DNA of 64,000 nt, from the NCBI GenBank assembly GCA_020744425.1, contig JAGMUV010000012.1, forward strand, positions 372,001-436,000, in the 5' to 3' direction. Made by a program: the position numbers and the translations under genes. The notes under the pieces were generated by a model. That model saw nothing but the letters and a program-made list of their open reading frames with translations. It searched no databases and had not been told where the DNA came from. Source of the stretch: Dactylonectria macrodidyma. Lineage: Eukaryota; Ascomycota; Sordariomycetes; Hypocreales; Nectriaceae. Shown piece after piece: positions 40,546 through 51,873 of the stretch; within the stretch, counting starts at the first letter, position 1; the number at the start of each line of letters is the position of its first letter.

Positions 40546-43500
40546 TTACGCCATCGCTTCTGATTCTTCCACGTCTTGCTTAGCCTGGAGGCGAGCACGT
40601 TGCATTTCTTGTTTCGTAGGTCTAGGCTTGTTTTTGTAGCACTTCTCGAACTCTTTGATGGCTATGTGGGCGTTAACGACGTTGTGTAGTGGTTCCCATG
40701 TTGCTTCCTCAAGGTCAAAGCCTCTCCATAGTATATGGTACTGGAAGCCCTTTCGTTTTGTGCGTTTCGAGTCCAGTATTGCTTCAATCGCCCAGAGTTT
40801 CTCCCCTTTTGCATCTAGCGTTATTGGTGGGGGCGGTAGGTTGTGTTGGCCGGGGAGCGGGTCGTTTGGTGATGGTCGTAGGAGGTTGGTATGGAATGAG
40901 TTGTGAATTGAGTCTAATTCGTGGGGCAATTTTAGCTGGTAGGAGTGAGCGTTGAGCACGCGCTCGATTCGAAAAGGGCCAATGAACTTGTGATCTAGTT
41001 TTGGAATGGGTCTGGCTGAATTGATGTTGCGTGTGCTAAGTAGCACCATGTCTCCAACTCGATACGCTGGCGCCGGCGATCTATTTGCGTTGGCGAATTG
41101 CTCTTGTGAGGCTTGAGCTGAAAGTAGGTTTGTCCGGAGTAGGTCAGTGATCTCTTGCATCTTGGCGGCGAAGTTGTTGCCTTCGTTGCAGCGTTCTGCC
41201 AGGTCTTTGGGTGCGGCACGTGGTATTGCTCGAGGGGGACCAAAGCTCATTCGAGGGTGGTAGCCTGTGTTCGCAAAAAACGGGGACATTCCCGTTGAGT
41301 CGTTGACAACGTTACGGGCTGCGAATTCTGCCAATGGGAGCCACTCGTCCCAGTCGTCCTGAGCGAAGCTGACGTACTGGCGAAGATATTGTTCTAGGAA
41401 TGAGTTGGCATTTTCTGTCTGGCCGTCGGTTTCCGGGTGATAGGCTGTAGAAAGGCTAATGTTGGTCTGTAAACGGTGGCACACTGCTTTCCAGAATTCC
41501 GAGACGAAGAGTGGCCCTCTGTCGGAGACGATTGAGTCAGGTAGTCCATGTAGTTTCCACACATCTCGTACGAAGAGCATTGCCAAGTCATGTGCTTTCA
41601 TATCGGTCCTGCAAGGCGTGAAATGCCTGTCCTTTGACAGCCTATCAACTACGACCATAATTGCGTTGAACCCACGGGCCGTAGGTTGAATGGGGCCAAT
41701 GAAGTCAACAGATAGGTCTCTCCATCTTTGCAGGGGAATTGGGAGAGGTTTCAGCGTCCCCTGATACCGCAACTGGGAGGTCTTGTTTCTCAGGCATCCG
41801 TGGCAATTGCGTGTGAATTGTTTCGTATCGGCGCTAAGCCTTGGCCACCAATAGGAGCGTGAGATGAGTTCGTATAGCTTGTTTTTTCCGGGGTGGCCTG
41901 ATTCGACGCTGTCGTGAGCGAGTTGGGTGAGAAGAGTCCGTAATTCGCCTTCGGGTACGTATAGTCTCTCTCGGAAGTATAATCGGCCTTCATGTATCGC
42001 GCATTCCGATAGGGAAACTTCCTTTGAGTGGGGGATGCCATGGGGTTTGAGCATCTCGTCCCTGATTTTCATCCACCATTCGTCATCTTCGTAACCCTTG
42101 TCAAGGAGTCTCGTGATCTTGTGGTCGATTGGTTCTGGTTGAATTTCGTCGAGGATAGCGGGGCAGAGCGCAATATCTTGTTCCCAGCAGAGATTTGCAA
42201 AGAGCTCTGAGAGCTCGGGGTCGAGCTTCATCTGTTCTTGTACGGAACGGTCAATGTTGTGAGGTTTAAGTAGGGATTGTTGTTGGTACTGGATGCGGTC
42301 GTCATTTTCATCTTTTGGTAGGTCTTGCGATCTCCGTGTAAGTGAGTCAGGTTTTACGTTCTCTTTCCCTGGTACCGACTTGATAGCGAATTGGAATTGC
42401 GACAGGAATTCGCTCCACCTGACTTGACGTCTTGAAAGTTGCTTGGTCGTCATGAAATATCGAAGGTTGGCATGGTCGGTAATAACTGTAATCGGGTGGT
42501 GTGTGCCTTGAGGTTCGGGTCTCCAGCATTCAAAGCAGCGTACAATAGCTAAAAGTTCTTTATCGTAGATCTCATAGTTGCACTCGGCGGGGTCGTACTT
42601 TTTGGACATGAAAGCCACTGGGTGTAGTACTCCCTGATCGTCTTCCTGGGAGAGGATACCTGAGGACACGAAATCGGAGGCGTCGCATTCTACAAATACT
42701 TCTCTTGTAGGGTCAAAGTGTCTGAGGATTGGGGCCGAAGTGAAACTGTTTTTGAGCATATCGAATGCCTCTTGGCAAGACCGAGTCCAGTTCCACTTGG
42801 CGAGCTTCCGCGTCAAGGCAACAAGTGGTCGTACGATGCGTGAAAATCCTTTGATGAATCGTCTGTAAAAATTCGAGAAACCCAAGAAGGCTTGGACATC
42901 TTTTACGTTGACAGGGGCTTCCCAGTTAACGATACAGTCGACTTTTTCTGGGTCCATTTGTACTCCAGTGGTTGAGATGATCATGTCCAGATATTTCACT
43001 TCGGTCGTCTCGAATTCGCATTTCTTGACGTCAAGTTGTAAGCCTGCAGCTTCGAGTGCTTGAAGTACTGATTTGACGTGGAGTCTGTGGGAGGTGAGGT
43101 CATTCGAATAGATGAGAATGTCGTCGATGTAGGCGGTGCAATATCTGTCGAGGAATGGGCGTAAGACTTCGTTGATTCGAGCTTGAAAAGTAGCTGGGGC
43201 GTTTGATAGTCCAAAAGGCATCACCATGCTCTCGAAGAGGCCATATCTTGTGTTGAATGCCGTCATCCACTCCTGGCCCTCCTTGATGCGTATTCGGTTA
43301 AACGCTGCGACGACATCAAGTTTGGTGAAATATTTGGCTTGGCTTAGCTGGGAGAGGGTCTCCTGGATCAATGGCAGTGGGTATCGGTTCTTGATGGTTA
43401 TGGTGTTAAGCGCTCGGTAGTCCACGCAAAAGCGAAGCCCCCCTCCTGGTTTCTTCGCGAATAACACCGGCGAGGCTGCTGGTGAGGTGCTAGCGCGTAT

Positions 43501-43788
43501 GAAACCCTTGTCAAGATTCTCCTGGAGGAATTTCCGAAGGACGAGAAGTTCGTCTTCAGACATCCCGTAGAGAGGTCCATGGGGTGGAGTTGTGCCAGGT
43601 TGAAGTTCAATTTCGTGGTCGCAGTCTCGGTGGGGGGGAAGTTTATCTGCCTCGGACTGGTCAAAGACTTTGAGAAATTCATGGTAGTGACGGGGGACTT
43701 TTGTTGTTGGATCGATTAAGGTTTTAGGTTCGAGAGCTTTGCGTATATCTTCCAGTGATGCCCCTGAGAGGTACATATCGGCAGCCAT
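40546..43788 (-). mobile_element. Ty3/gypsy chromovirus pol (5'-truncated retrotransposon)
   Basis: An uninterrupted pol frame of about 1080 residues runs from an internal ATG at 43788; the frame stays open further upstream but there runs through unrelated DNA. Domain order is reverse transcriptase (LRFCVDYRALNTITIKNRYP, MPFGLSNAPATFQ, YIDDIL), RNase H (VFVECDASDFVSSG, NYEIYDKELLAIV), an H2C2 integrase finger (H..., CHGCLRNKTSQ), integrase core (VDFIGPI, SIVSDRGPLF, STAYHPETDGQTENAN) and a C-terminal chromodomain (YHILWRGFDLEEATWEPLHN), which defines chromoviruses. Gag and protease are missing, replaced at about 44.0 kb by other DNA and a MITE. The intact pol frame suggests a fairly recent insertion. 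KYLDMIIST has Asp where Gly is common. Confidence 0.9.
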
Positions 43789-44100
43789 TTTTCGGGTTCG
43801 AAGGTCTTGTTGGTTCTGGCGTTGAGGGGGGGAGTGGTTATCTTGAAATCGGAGTCTGCTTTGGACCCCGCCATCGTCTGGGCGGTGACGGTTGCAGGGT
43901 TGGGGGGAGGGGAAGAGGCAGCCAAAAAGAAACCATTGGCGTCCACTCGTGGGGTAGGGCGATCTAGCCGTGCCACCGGGGCTGCAAACGCAACCATTGC
44001 ACGGAATCGAGTCGAAAAGTTCGGAGGGATTTTCAGGATAAGACAGGAAGAGATCGGCTGATGATTGATTTATCGGCTGTGTTTGGTGAATATAGGCCGT

Positions 44101-44426
44101 CCGCACCCACGGGGGGGTCAATGACTCGCAAAAGGTGCCCTTGATTCGCAAAATTCGATACCTAGCCCTAGGCTTATTATAGTAAGACGGGAAGTAGCTT
44201 AACCCTAACCCTAACCCTCCAAAATAACCCTGAAGCTTCAAAAGCTAATATTAATATTAAGAAAAATAGTTTCTGATATTTTTTTTAGCTAATAATATAA
44301 AAGAAGATATTCTCTAACTTTTATATCTGAACGAACTTTTCTTTTAGCTAGCTATTTAAGTAGAAATCCTGAATTTTGCGAATCAAGGGGACCTTTTGCG
44401 AGTCATTGACCCCCCCGTGGGTGCGG
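44101..44426. mobile_element. MITE with about 55-bp terminal inverted repeats
   Basis: The first about 55 bp (CCGCACCCACGGGGGGGTCA and onward through GATTCGCAAAATTC) recur inverted at 44372-44426 with one or two differences. The 215 bp between are very AT-rich, non-coding and include a short telomere-like array. To the right the inverted sequence extends into a further GC-rich hairpin (CCCCCCCGTG ... CACGGGGGGG, 44411-44443) that the left end lacks, so the left end may be slightly truncated. No transposase. It lies at the broken end of the gypsy element. Confidence 0.8.
44200..44218 (-). repeat. Interstitial telomere-like repeat
   Basis: Three units of TAACCC (the complement of the TTAGGG telomeric unit used by filamentous ascomycetes) lie inside the MITE. 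They are too short to be a telomere. Confidence 0.85.
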
Positions 44427-44543
44427 AGCACCACGCACGGGGGGGCCGGACTAGAGGCGCCACCCAGTATGTATAGTAACAAGGAAGATGGATCGAAGGT
44501 TGTGGTATCTTATATGCATTGAAACAGAAGCAGGCTGATATAC

Positions 44544-44873
44544 GTGGACCAAGAAACTTATGAGGTGAAGTACGGCCTGCGAGCAGAGTCGGAACACCAC
44601 CTTGTTGGGCCATGGGATTGCACTCGGATCGATAAGAGAATTACCTTGGAGGGCTGGGAGGGTTTCATGGCCGTGGAAGAAGATGAGGGGTCGTGGGCGC
44701 TCTATTTTGACCGAGACGACAATGGCTTGCGGGGCAAAAGATCCAAGGAAAGGATTTTAGAAGTTGAGCTGACAAGAAAAGAGAGGAGAAAAGGTAAAGA
44801 TGAACAGGGTCAAGCAGCCGCGGGGCCGGCGGGACCAGATTGGAGGCGGGCGTCCTCCACACCTTGCCGGTAA
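44544..44873 (+). pseudogene. Exon of a conserved fungal hypothetical protein, 5' end lost
   Basis: The frame reads DQETYEVKYGLRAESEHHLV, GPWDCTRIDKRITLEGWEGF, MAVEEDEGSWALYFDRDDNG, then a basic RKERRKGKDEQG end. I recognise this pattern (WDCT.I.KRIT..GWE.FMAVEE..G.WALYFD.D..GL) as a recurrent fungal hypothetical-protein family, without known function. No start or N-terminal part exists upstream, where the MITE and gypsy sequences begin about 120 bp away. The C-terminal portion after residue 90 may be read-through into an intron or 3' UTR. Confidence 0.45.
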
Positions 44874-47252
44874 GACACCGTGCTCCCTCGCAAAGACAAC
44901 CCCCAAAGCCTACCCCTGGGCCAGCTTTTCAGCATACTCTGATGTCAATTATTGTTATACTCGGTATCTTCGCAATGCGCGTCGGTAATTGTTCGTGGTT
45001 GAGCAGCCCTGGCTGGTCGAAGTCGCGTCCGCTGGTCTGAGTTGTCATTGTATAGGCCTCGTTTCGGGGGGCTAGATGAGTTGAACTCGCGCCGGTCGTG
45101 AAGGGTCGTTGGGACAGAATAGACTCTCGAGATGGTTGCCTTGCCTCAACGAGAAGGAGGAAGGGAACTGTTGCAAGGCTAGGCCTCCTCCTGCAGCGCA
45201 TCGTCTAGTGCCCCACCGGAAATGCGGTGATACTCTCCGAGACGCGGGGCCGTTAGTGTGAATGGGAGGGGCAAGCGTGGGCCAAGTTGGACACTGCATT
45301 ATTTATGGGGCTTGTTTCGATGGAGGTGAACCAACCTATCGTCATCGTGCATCATGTTGCTTCTCTTTTCGGCCATCTCGACCAAAGTATATTTCCGATA
45401 CGGTTGCACACGTTTTCTTTTCGGCAGATGGCACGTTCTCTCGGTAGTTTCAACTCCACCAGGCTCTCACCAGTACCACTCACGCTCACTGCCACTGGTC
45501 GATCTTGCGCCTCGTCTCTATGCGCGCAACCGGATCAGCGCTCCCTCCCCCCTCTGATTAAATAAGTCACATCTATCAGTCCCTTGTGCCGACCTCTGAG
45601 AATCGCCGAATTGTACCTCTCGCCATCTCGCGATGCTGCGGCCCATCAGTCTCGACCCCTCATCGCTTCTTCCGGAACGTTCCATTGCTTGAAAATCCTC
45701 AGTCCGGCGAGGCGCGCCTCAAGTGCTTTGTTGCTCATGTAAAATGATGTCAGTGGCCTTCTCCAGAGCAGCCACGGCTGCCATACACAACCACCGATAG
45801 TACCTACACACCACAAGCGAACACTTGGTGCGCTAGCCCAAGCGAGTCCCAGCCCCGTGGTAATGCGCGCCATCTACGTCGAGGGGCAGGCCACTCCATG
45901 TTCTCGACCCATTCACACTGCTCGTGGTTGACATCCCACTAGAATAGTTCCAACGCCGGCAAAGTGTCGCATATCAGTCGTACCCCACTACAGCGGCTGC
46001 AGGCAGCTGCTACTGCCTAAACAGGCAATGCTTTCATTTGTGTATAAAGAGCTACACGACTCACTGCATCTTGTCGTTGGGTTCTTGCTCCTCAGATAAT
46101 TCTCATCAATTGACTGGTGCCATCAAATGATCCCTGTGGAGCCAATTGTCTGACACAAAGCTTAGCGTTCTGGCTTCCCATCCACAATGCCCCGCCATAT
46201 GTCATCAACTTGTCTCAAGATTACTTTATCTCGATCATGACGTTGTCTTTGCGATTGGTGCGATTGTGCTGTACTGTAGTACGTATTGGCAAGACACCTC
46301 CGTCGAATCTATATCGCTGTCGTCTGACTTTGACTAGCTTCACACCCTGCGCGCGGCCGAGGCCTGTGTCCTTGTGTCTCTGTGTCTGCGCGCCATGCAT
46401 GCATCCTGAATACCGTAAACTTCACATGCATGGTCAGATAATCATTCACACTCACCACCTTAGATGTGGGTCCGTAAGCCGTGGTTTCCCTAGGCAAAAA
46501 GGATTTGAATTGTTTGTTAGCTTAGGAAGCAATCTCTTAATCATGTCGCCCTAGTTAGCGATTGAGAGCATGGTCTCTCTTCTCAAGGCTAACGAGTGTC
46601 CGATTGCGGAAGGATGCTAATTATCGACGCGTGCGTGGTGTTGAAGCGCATGTTGGGTTGTTGGCGATGCTTACTTGTACTTTTGTTTCTTGCCGCCCGG
46701 GCAGAAAACGCCGTCATTCTGAATCCTTGCCACTGCCTCCATCTCGATGACGTCTGCAGCTTTGAAGATAGCGCATTTGCTCGGAACCAATAATACAACT
46801 GCGTCAACGTACTAGGACTAGCCAGGGTCATCAAGAAAAACTGCCTCGAATCGGTCGTGGTGCATATGCCTTGATTGTCACCGAAAATGCACAATATGAG
46901 AAGCACCTTGAATGGCCTTGGTACCGTTGATGACATCAAAAGACTCCAGTGATCGACATAAGTAGCTTGGTTATTGCTTGCTCTCTGGCCTGTATATAAA
47001 ATCAGGAGACATTACCCGTTTGACAAGCTCATATAAGTACCGGTCAGTCATGTTAGAACGTGCCATCGAGTTCAGCACATCATTGTCCTCTCAGAAGTCT
47101 TTTATTCCAAAAACGCACATTCATCCTTATACTACTCTCGTAAAGTGTCATTCGAGGACGGTCAAGGGGTAACCACAAGCTGTTGACCACCCGCCTTCCC
47201 ACACTTGCTCGGTTCACTTTGAGATTAATTAGTCTACTTCCTTGCCTGTGAA
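44874..47252. other. Gene-poor stretch of 2.4 kb
   Basis: I find no frame here with recognisable domains. Short frames such as 45646-45873 (minus) and 46596-46793 (plus, hydrophobic N-terminus) are unconvincing. The last 200 bp are the likely promoter of the F-box gene. Confidence 0.35.
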
Positions 47253-47825
47253 ATGTCCGCAACCCTCAGGGACAGATCTCAGTCACTCCCGGGCGAGAAG
47301 CAGTCAAGCCTTGCCCTCTTTGTTCAACGCGCCTCTTCCCCGGCAAGCACCGCACGTACCGTAGCACGGTACTCACAAGTCAACATATCTGACCTACCGC
47401 CAGAGTTGCATTATGCCATCTTCGAGTGGTTAGATCCAATCGATGGCACCTGTCTGGGGTTGACCAACAGTTACTGTTATGTTCTCTACCGCCGCTTATA
47501 CAGCGGAGTACCCTTGGGTACGGGCCGCGTAAGGCCTAACGACATGGAATGGGTATGGCGAACAACTCCATGCTTATCTTTGCGGCAATCAGCCCGTCCT
47601 TGTGGCCAATTCTGTGGCAAATGCGGGCCGTCACGGTGTCAACTCTATCGTCATATTAGAGAGTGGTTCGATCCTGACATGGAATATTGCTCTGTTGGGC
47701 AAAAATTCGGGCCAGCCGCTCCGGAGGTGAACAAGAGGCCATGCTTTCGGAATAGACCAAGACAGCCACGTAGCTGTGGTCGACACGCTTGGATGATGGA
47801 AAAACATACAACACATACAGGATAA
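47253..47825 (+). CDS. F-box protein
   Basis: An intact 190-residue frame starts at ATG 47253. The F-box lies at about residues 45-85: INISDLPPELHYAIFEWLDP, GLTNSYCYVLYRRLY, which binds Skp1 in SCF ubiquitin ligases. A Cys-rich module follows (CGQFCGKCGPSRCQLYRHI, EYCSVGQKFG, RPCFRNRPRQPRSCGRH) typical of a fungal F-box subfamily whose substrate is unknown. The protein ends shortly after SCGRH in an unusual HTTHTG tail, so the extreme C-terminus may be altered by the adjacent breakpoint where the truncated hydrolase copy begins (47907). Confidence 0.75.
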   Translation: MSATLRDRSQSLPGEKQSSLALFVQRASSPASTARTVARYSQVNISDLPPELHYAIFEWLDPIDGTCLGLTNSYCYVLYRRLYSGVPLGTGRVRPNDMEWVWRTTPCLSLRQSARPCGQFCGKCGPSRCQLYRHIREWFDPDMEYCSVGQKFGPAAPEVNKRPCFRNRPRQPRSCGRHAWMMEKHTTHTG

Positions 47826-47906
47826 TGTTCAAGGCCCCCTGACGGCTTTTCAAGTCATGGATGAATTATGGCTCGTCCCCAAACACGGGAGTCTCTACTT
47901 GATACA

Positions 47907-48924
47907 TATATGCACTATCACTCCTTCGACTTCTACCGCACATCGTTTCTCGCTATTTTTCCTTTGCGTCCTCTCACTCTCTTATCCGCGTATCGCTCCC
48001 CTGCGAAAACCCTCACGTACTGGTACCGGCCGCATATGTCTACAACGAAACTCCCCATTCTGTTTATCCACGGCATCGGCATTGGACTCTACCCATATAT
48101 CAATTTCTTGGGCGATCTTAGTGCCGCGGATGCCAAGGATCCGTCGGACGGACAGGTGGGGATCATTGCCATAGAGATCATGCCTATAAGCTCCAGGATT
48201 ACAGCCGAGGCACTGTTGAAAGATGAGATGTGCGAGGAGGTTAATCGTATATTAAAGGCACATGGGTGGAGTAGGATTGTCCTCGTATCACACTCGTGGG
48301 TACCCCTCTCCCTTTTTCTCCATTTATGTCTAGTCATTGCCCTGTACTAATTTCTGCCCTATGAAGGTACGGAAGCGTGGTTGCTGCGCATCTCCTTCAC
48401 ACTCCACAGATTGTGCAGAAGATTGGACCGATTGTGTTTGTTGATCCAGTGTCTTTCCTGCTACATCTCCCTGATGTAGCGTACAACTTTGTAAAGTTTT
48501 CTTTGCATCCTTGTTCGCAATCCCAACTAACCTCCTCGACACCAAGATCTGTCGGAAGCCAGCCCAGGCTAATGAACATCTGCTCTCTTACTTCGGCTCC
48601 AAGGACATAGGTGTCTCGCATACATTATTTCGCCGCTTCTTCTGGGCTGATAACGTCTTGTGGAAGGAAGACATTCAGGGGCATCGCGTGACTGTTGTGC
48701 TAGCTAGCAGCGACATAGTAATTGACACGAAAGCAATTGGGGCGTACTTGACAGGCGCAAATAATTGGATATTAGAAACTAGTCACTGGGAAGATGGAAT
48801 ATGGAAGGGTGATGGGCTGGACGTGCTATGGTTTCAAGATTTGGATCACGGACAAGTTTTTGATACGAGTAGTAGGAGAGGGAGGTTGGTGGATATTGTC
48901 AGGAGGTTCTGTGTTGAAAGATAA
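47907..48924 (+). pseudogene. Alpha/beta hydrolase, copy B, 5'-truncated
   Basis: It matches copy C from the middle of exon 2 (YMHYHSFDFYRTSFL) to the stop codon at 48922-48924, with the same introns (48296-48366 and 48491-48546). The membrane anchor, all of exon 1 and the start of exon 2 are missing. The upstream flank supplies an in-frame ATG at 47868, so a truncated protein with intact Ser-Asp-His residues (HSYGS, SSDIVID, DLDHGQ) could be made. No promoter of the family is present, however, since the gene now follows the F-box gene. Confidence 0.85.
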
Positions 48925-49208
48925 CTGCCTATCAGTGTTAGGGGCCCGATGAGAGATGTTCACGTCGCTAACTTGCAACACGGGGTGGGCTCAACGAAGT
49001 GGATAGCACATGAGATAGGATGTAAAAAACGGTGTGAAACGATAACTAGAAATAATACAGATCGCGCCTTGCTAGCCAGCAACCTCCATCTGCCCTGAAG
49101 GACCAGAGTCAAGTGCATTGACGTTTGAAGAGGGAATGTATTTATATTTCGCCGGGTGCTTCTGAGAAATGCTTTTAGCCGACCTTCTTGAAACAAAGTG
49201 CCTTGTTC
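47907..49208 (+). repeat. 1302-bp inverted duplication, arm B
   Basis: This segment is the reverse complement of 59851-61152. Both arms are exactly 1302 bp, and no difference was found in any stretch compared, including introns and the 3' flank; all six-frame translations of the two arms also agree. Breakpoints are abrupt: inside hydrolase exon 2 on the left and in non-coding DNA on the right, without terminal repeats. The arms are separated by 10.6 kb. Confidence 0.9.
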
Positions 49209-50173
49209 TCTGGCCGTATCCTCGCAGCATCGCGGCCCTCCGCCGTGTATCGAGATGCCAAACTTACCCAGAGACGGATCGCGAGGGGCATGAGGGCGAG
49301 CTCGTCGCAACTCAGTGAGGCTGTGGCTAAACAGAGCCAAAACAAGAGCAGACGGAAGATCTCGATGCGCCTCACCGTCTTCCTTGCGAGGCCTGACCCA
49401 TGGAAAATACTAGACGAAGACGAGGAGCCCCAGTGGTCTTTGGCTAGAGAGCTGCTGAAGGTCGCTTTGCGCCCCTTCGTCGACGAGAAACCATCTTTAC
49501 CTGTCCACTTCTGGTTCGACAGCATCTTCTTCCCTCAGTTCAAGGACAAGCCTGCCCTCTCTTCTGTTCTTCAATTCGACAAGAGACTCGTTCAGAATGC
49601 CCATATTAAAAAGAGGGTATCACGGAGCTGAGCGACCTCGACTGGGAGAGACAGACAGTCGCAGAGCTTTTCGGCGAGGACTGCCCTTTTCGTTTCAGTA
49701 AAACAGAGGGCAGATATCTCCTTTTCCTTGTTTTCTATGAGCCATTGCCTCCTCGACCACAAGTCCCGGCCCCTCGTCATATCAAGACGCCGAGGTCAGC
49801 CGTAAAGCCGTTCAAAAAGGAGAAGGGAATCAAGAAAGAGTTAGTCAAGACCGAGGTGAAGGTACAGCCAGCCTTGTTAATCGGGAGCGAGTTCAACTCG
49901 CCCTCCTTGAGCCCCTCTCTGAGCCCAGTTCTACCTCCTTCGAGAGCTAGCGCAGAAGACCAGATCGGGGTTATTACTAGCGACGTGGACGAGACCCGCG
50001 CGGGTCAGAAACGAGCTCGAGACTCTATAAGCTCAGCACTCTCGGTAGAGGCAGAGGATAAGGAGCTCTCGGTTGGCCCTGCCTTCACGGCCCATGGTCC
50101 CGCTGCTAGAACCCGAGGAGTTAATACGAGGAGGCCAAGTAGTCGGCATCCTCGTAAACAGACGAGAAAATAG
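49209..50173 (+). pseudogene. Unrecognised ORF with one frameshift
   Basis: The frame from 49209 (RRIARGMRASSSQLSEAVAK, MRLTVFLARPDPWKILDEDE, FDKRLVQNAHIKKR) continues after a one-base shift near 49612 as ITELSDLDWERQTVAELFGE and an open, Lys/Ser-rich tail to 50173. The coherent composition and continuity across the shift suggest one former gene of about 320 residues. It directly abuts arm B, so its 5' end may be lost. Its neighbour on the opposite strand is a broken integrase-type transposon, of which it could be an accessory gene. Function unknown. Confidence 0.4.
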
Positions 50174-50529
50174 TAGTTACTCTAGCTCAAGGTGACCCAG
50201 GTCCCCCATCAGCTCGTCCACACTATTGATAATATCGCCAGGTAGCTCAGTTCCGGGGGGGCCATTGTTAATAGGCTCAAGGTAGTTCTGCTCGAGGAGC
50301 TGAAGCTAAAGCATTGTCAGCTAGCTTTTGAGTGTGATGGAGTACTTTTTTTACGTACGAATCTCTCTTGCCCTCCAACTGGACTCTCTGGGATGCTCAG
50401 CACTGGACTTGCCCCGCAGTCGAGATGAACCTGAATCTTGTCTCTAAGCCGTAAGTAGATCGCGAGGTGTGGTCGCTTATGATCAAGCTCCCCATCTAGC
50501 TGACCATCGAACTGAAGATCCCGGAGCTA

Positions 50530-51873
50530 TTAATCACACCAGTCCGTTGTTATTGGGTCAATAAGGTCGTCTATATCGATAGAATCGACAGCGACCATCA
50601 TCTGGGCAAGCCCATATCGAGCCGCAGGCCCTAGATGGACTGCCCAGTTCTCCACTTCGCTTGTATTATACAGATCCATCGGGATCCCGGCGACGAGATG
50701 CTCCCTATTCTTCTGTGGCCGGATGCGATGGCCGTTCCACATCTCCGTGAAGTCCGCAACCTCTTGACGGATCATGGGTCCATAGAGAGCATACACCGCG
50801 ATCTGGTGAGCAAGATGGTTTGGTTGGAAGAGGCCGCTATCAATCAGCTCGTGTGAGAACGCAATCCAGCGCTGACTGACACCTTTGAGTAGCTTTTCCC
50901 ACCAAGGCTCGATCCGTTGGTTCGATGTGCTTGGGCCCCAAATATGACAGGAGCTCAGTCTCGCTCCCTGCCTGTGGACTCGTTGGTCGTTATCCTCGGT
51001 GGTATACCGAAACTCTGTCTGATCAAGGTCGGCGAGAATCGCCTGGGCTCCGGCCCAAAGAGGAGTCTCGATACCATGATCCGAGCGGGTGAAAAGGGGG
51101 CGGACCCCTACGTACAACACGGTCCGTAGAAACTGTTTGTGAACTCAGCGCAGTCATGTTCCCCCTGCCGACATATATCCAGATGATGGCTCTCGAGTAC
51201 GTGTCGATACAGGCGTAGATAGAGAAGCCGAAGTTCTTGAGCTTCTCGTACCCATCGAGAGACCACATGAAGTTGGGCCCAGGAACCTGGAAGTTCTTCC
51301 GGTGCTTCCAATCAGCAAGGCGTCTTTGTTCAGCCCGCTTCTTCCACTCTGGGTTCGTTTGGTACTCGCGATATAAGGTATTCTGGCCAACAAGGACGCC
51401 GGCACGGATGCGGACGTAGTGGTATAGATACCCCCTGCCAAATCCTCTGATGCTTGAAGAATGACGGTCGTCTTAGAAGAGGAACTCTCTTGCTTTTTGA
51501 ATAGCCTCCTGTCGTTCAGCCAGATCCCGGAAGCGCCGCTTCATGCCATGCTTCAACGATACTCCTTTACAGTCCGCTCGGAGATATCGATGCCGCGTCG
51601 CTTGAGATCACGGACGATGGAAGTGTCGCTATATCCGTATCGGTAGAAGTAGCCTTTGATCAGCTCGACAAAGGTGTTGGTATCAGCCTTTGAGTGAAGG
51701 GGGGAGTACTCCTGGGCACCCCATTCCGCTAACCTCCTTTTCAGGGTTCTGACGTCGAGTACGTGCCCATCGTCGCGGAGGTGGGCACATATAGTGTCAA
51801 TAGATAGTCCTTCTCGCCGCTGCTCGAGGATCCAGTCCTTGACGCGCTCCAAGTCCTTACGGGGCCTCGGCAT
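50530..51873 (-). pseudogene. Integrase-type (DDE) transposase with frameshifts
   Basis: The N-terminal part from 51873 (MPRPRKDLERVKDWILEQRR through ISERTVKEYR) looks like paired helix-turn-helix modules. After a shift at about 51555 the frame gives HYVRIRAGVLVGQNTLYREY and the catalytic start FMWSLDGYEKLKNFGFSIYA, IDTYSRAIIWIYVGRGN. After a one-base insertion near 51145 it continues VHKQFLRTVLYVGVRPLFTR, SDHGIETPLW and GPSTSNQRIEPWWEKL. The D...D...E arrangement (SLDGYEK, RSDHGIE, NQRIEPWWE) matches an integrase-core transposase family found in fungi and vertebrates. At least three breaks make it inactive. Confidence 0.7.

Noticed and set aside
44200..44218. A true chromosome end
   Set aside because: Only three units are present, embedded in a MITE with sequence continuing on both sides.
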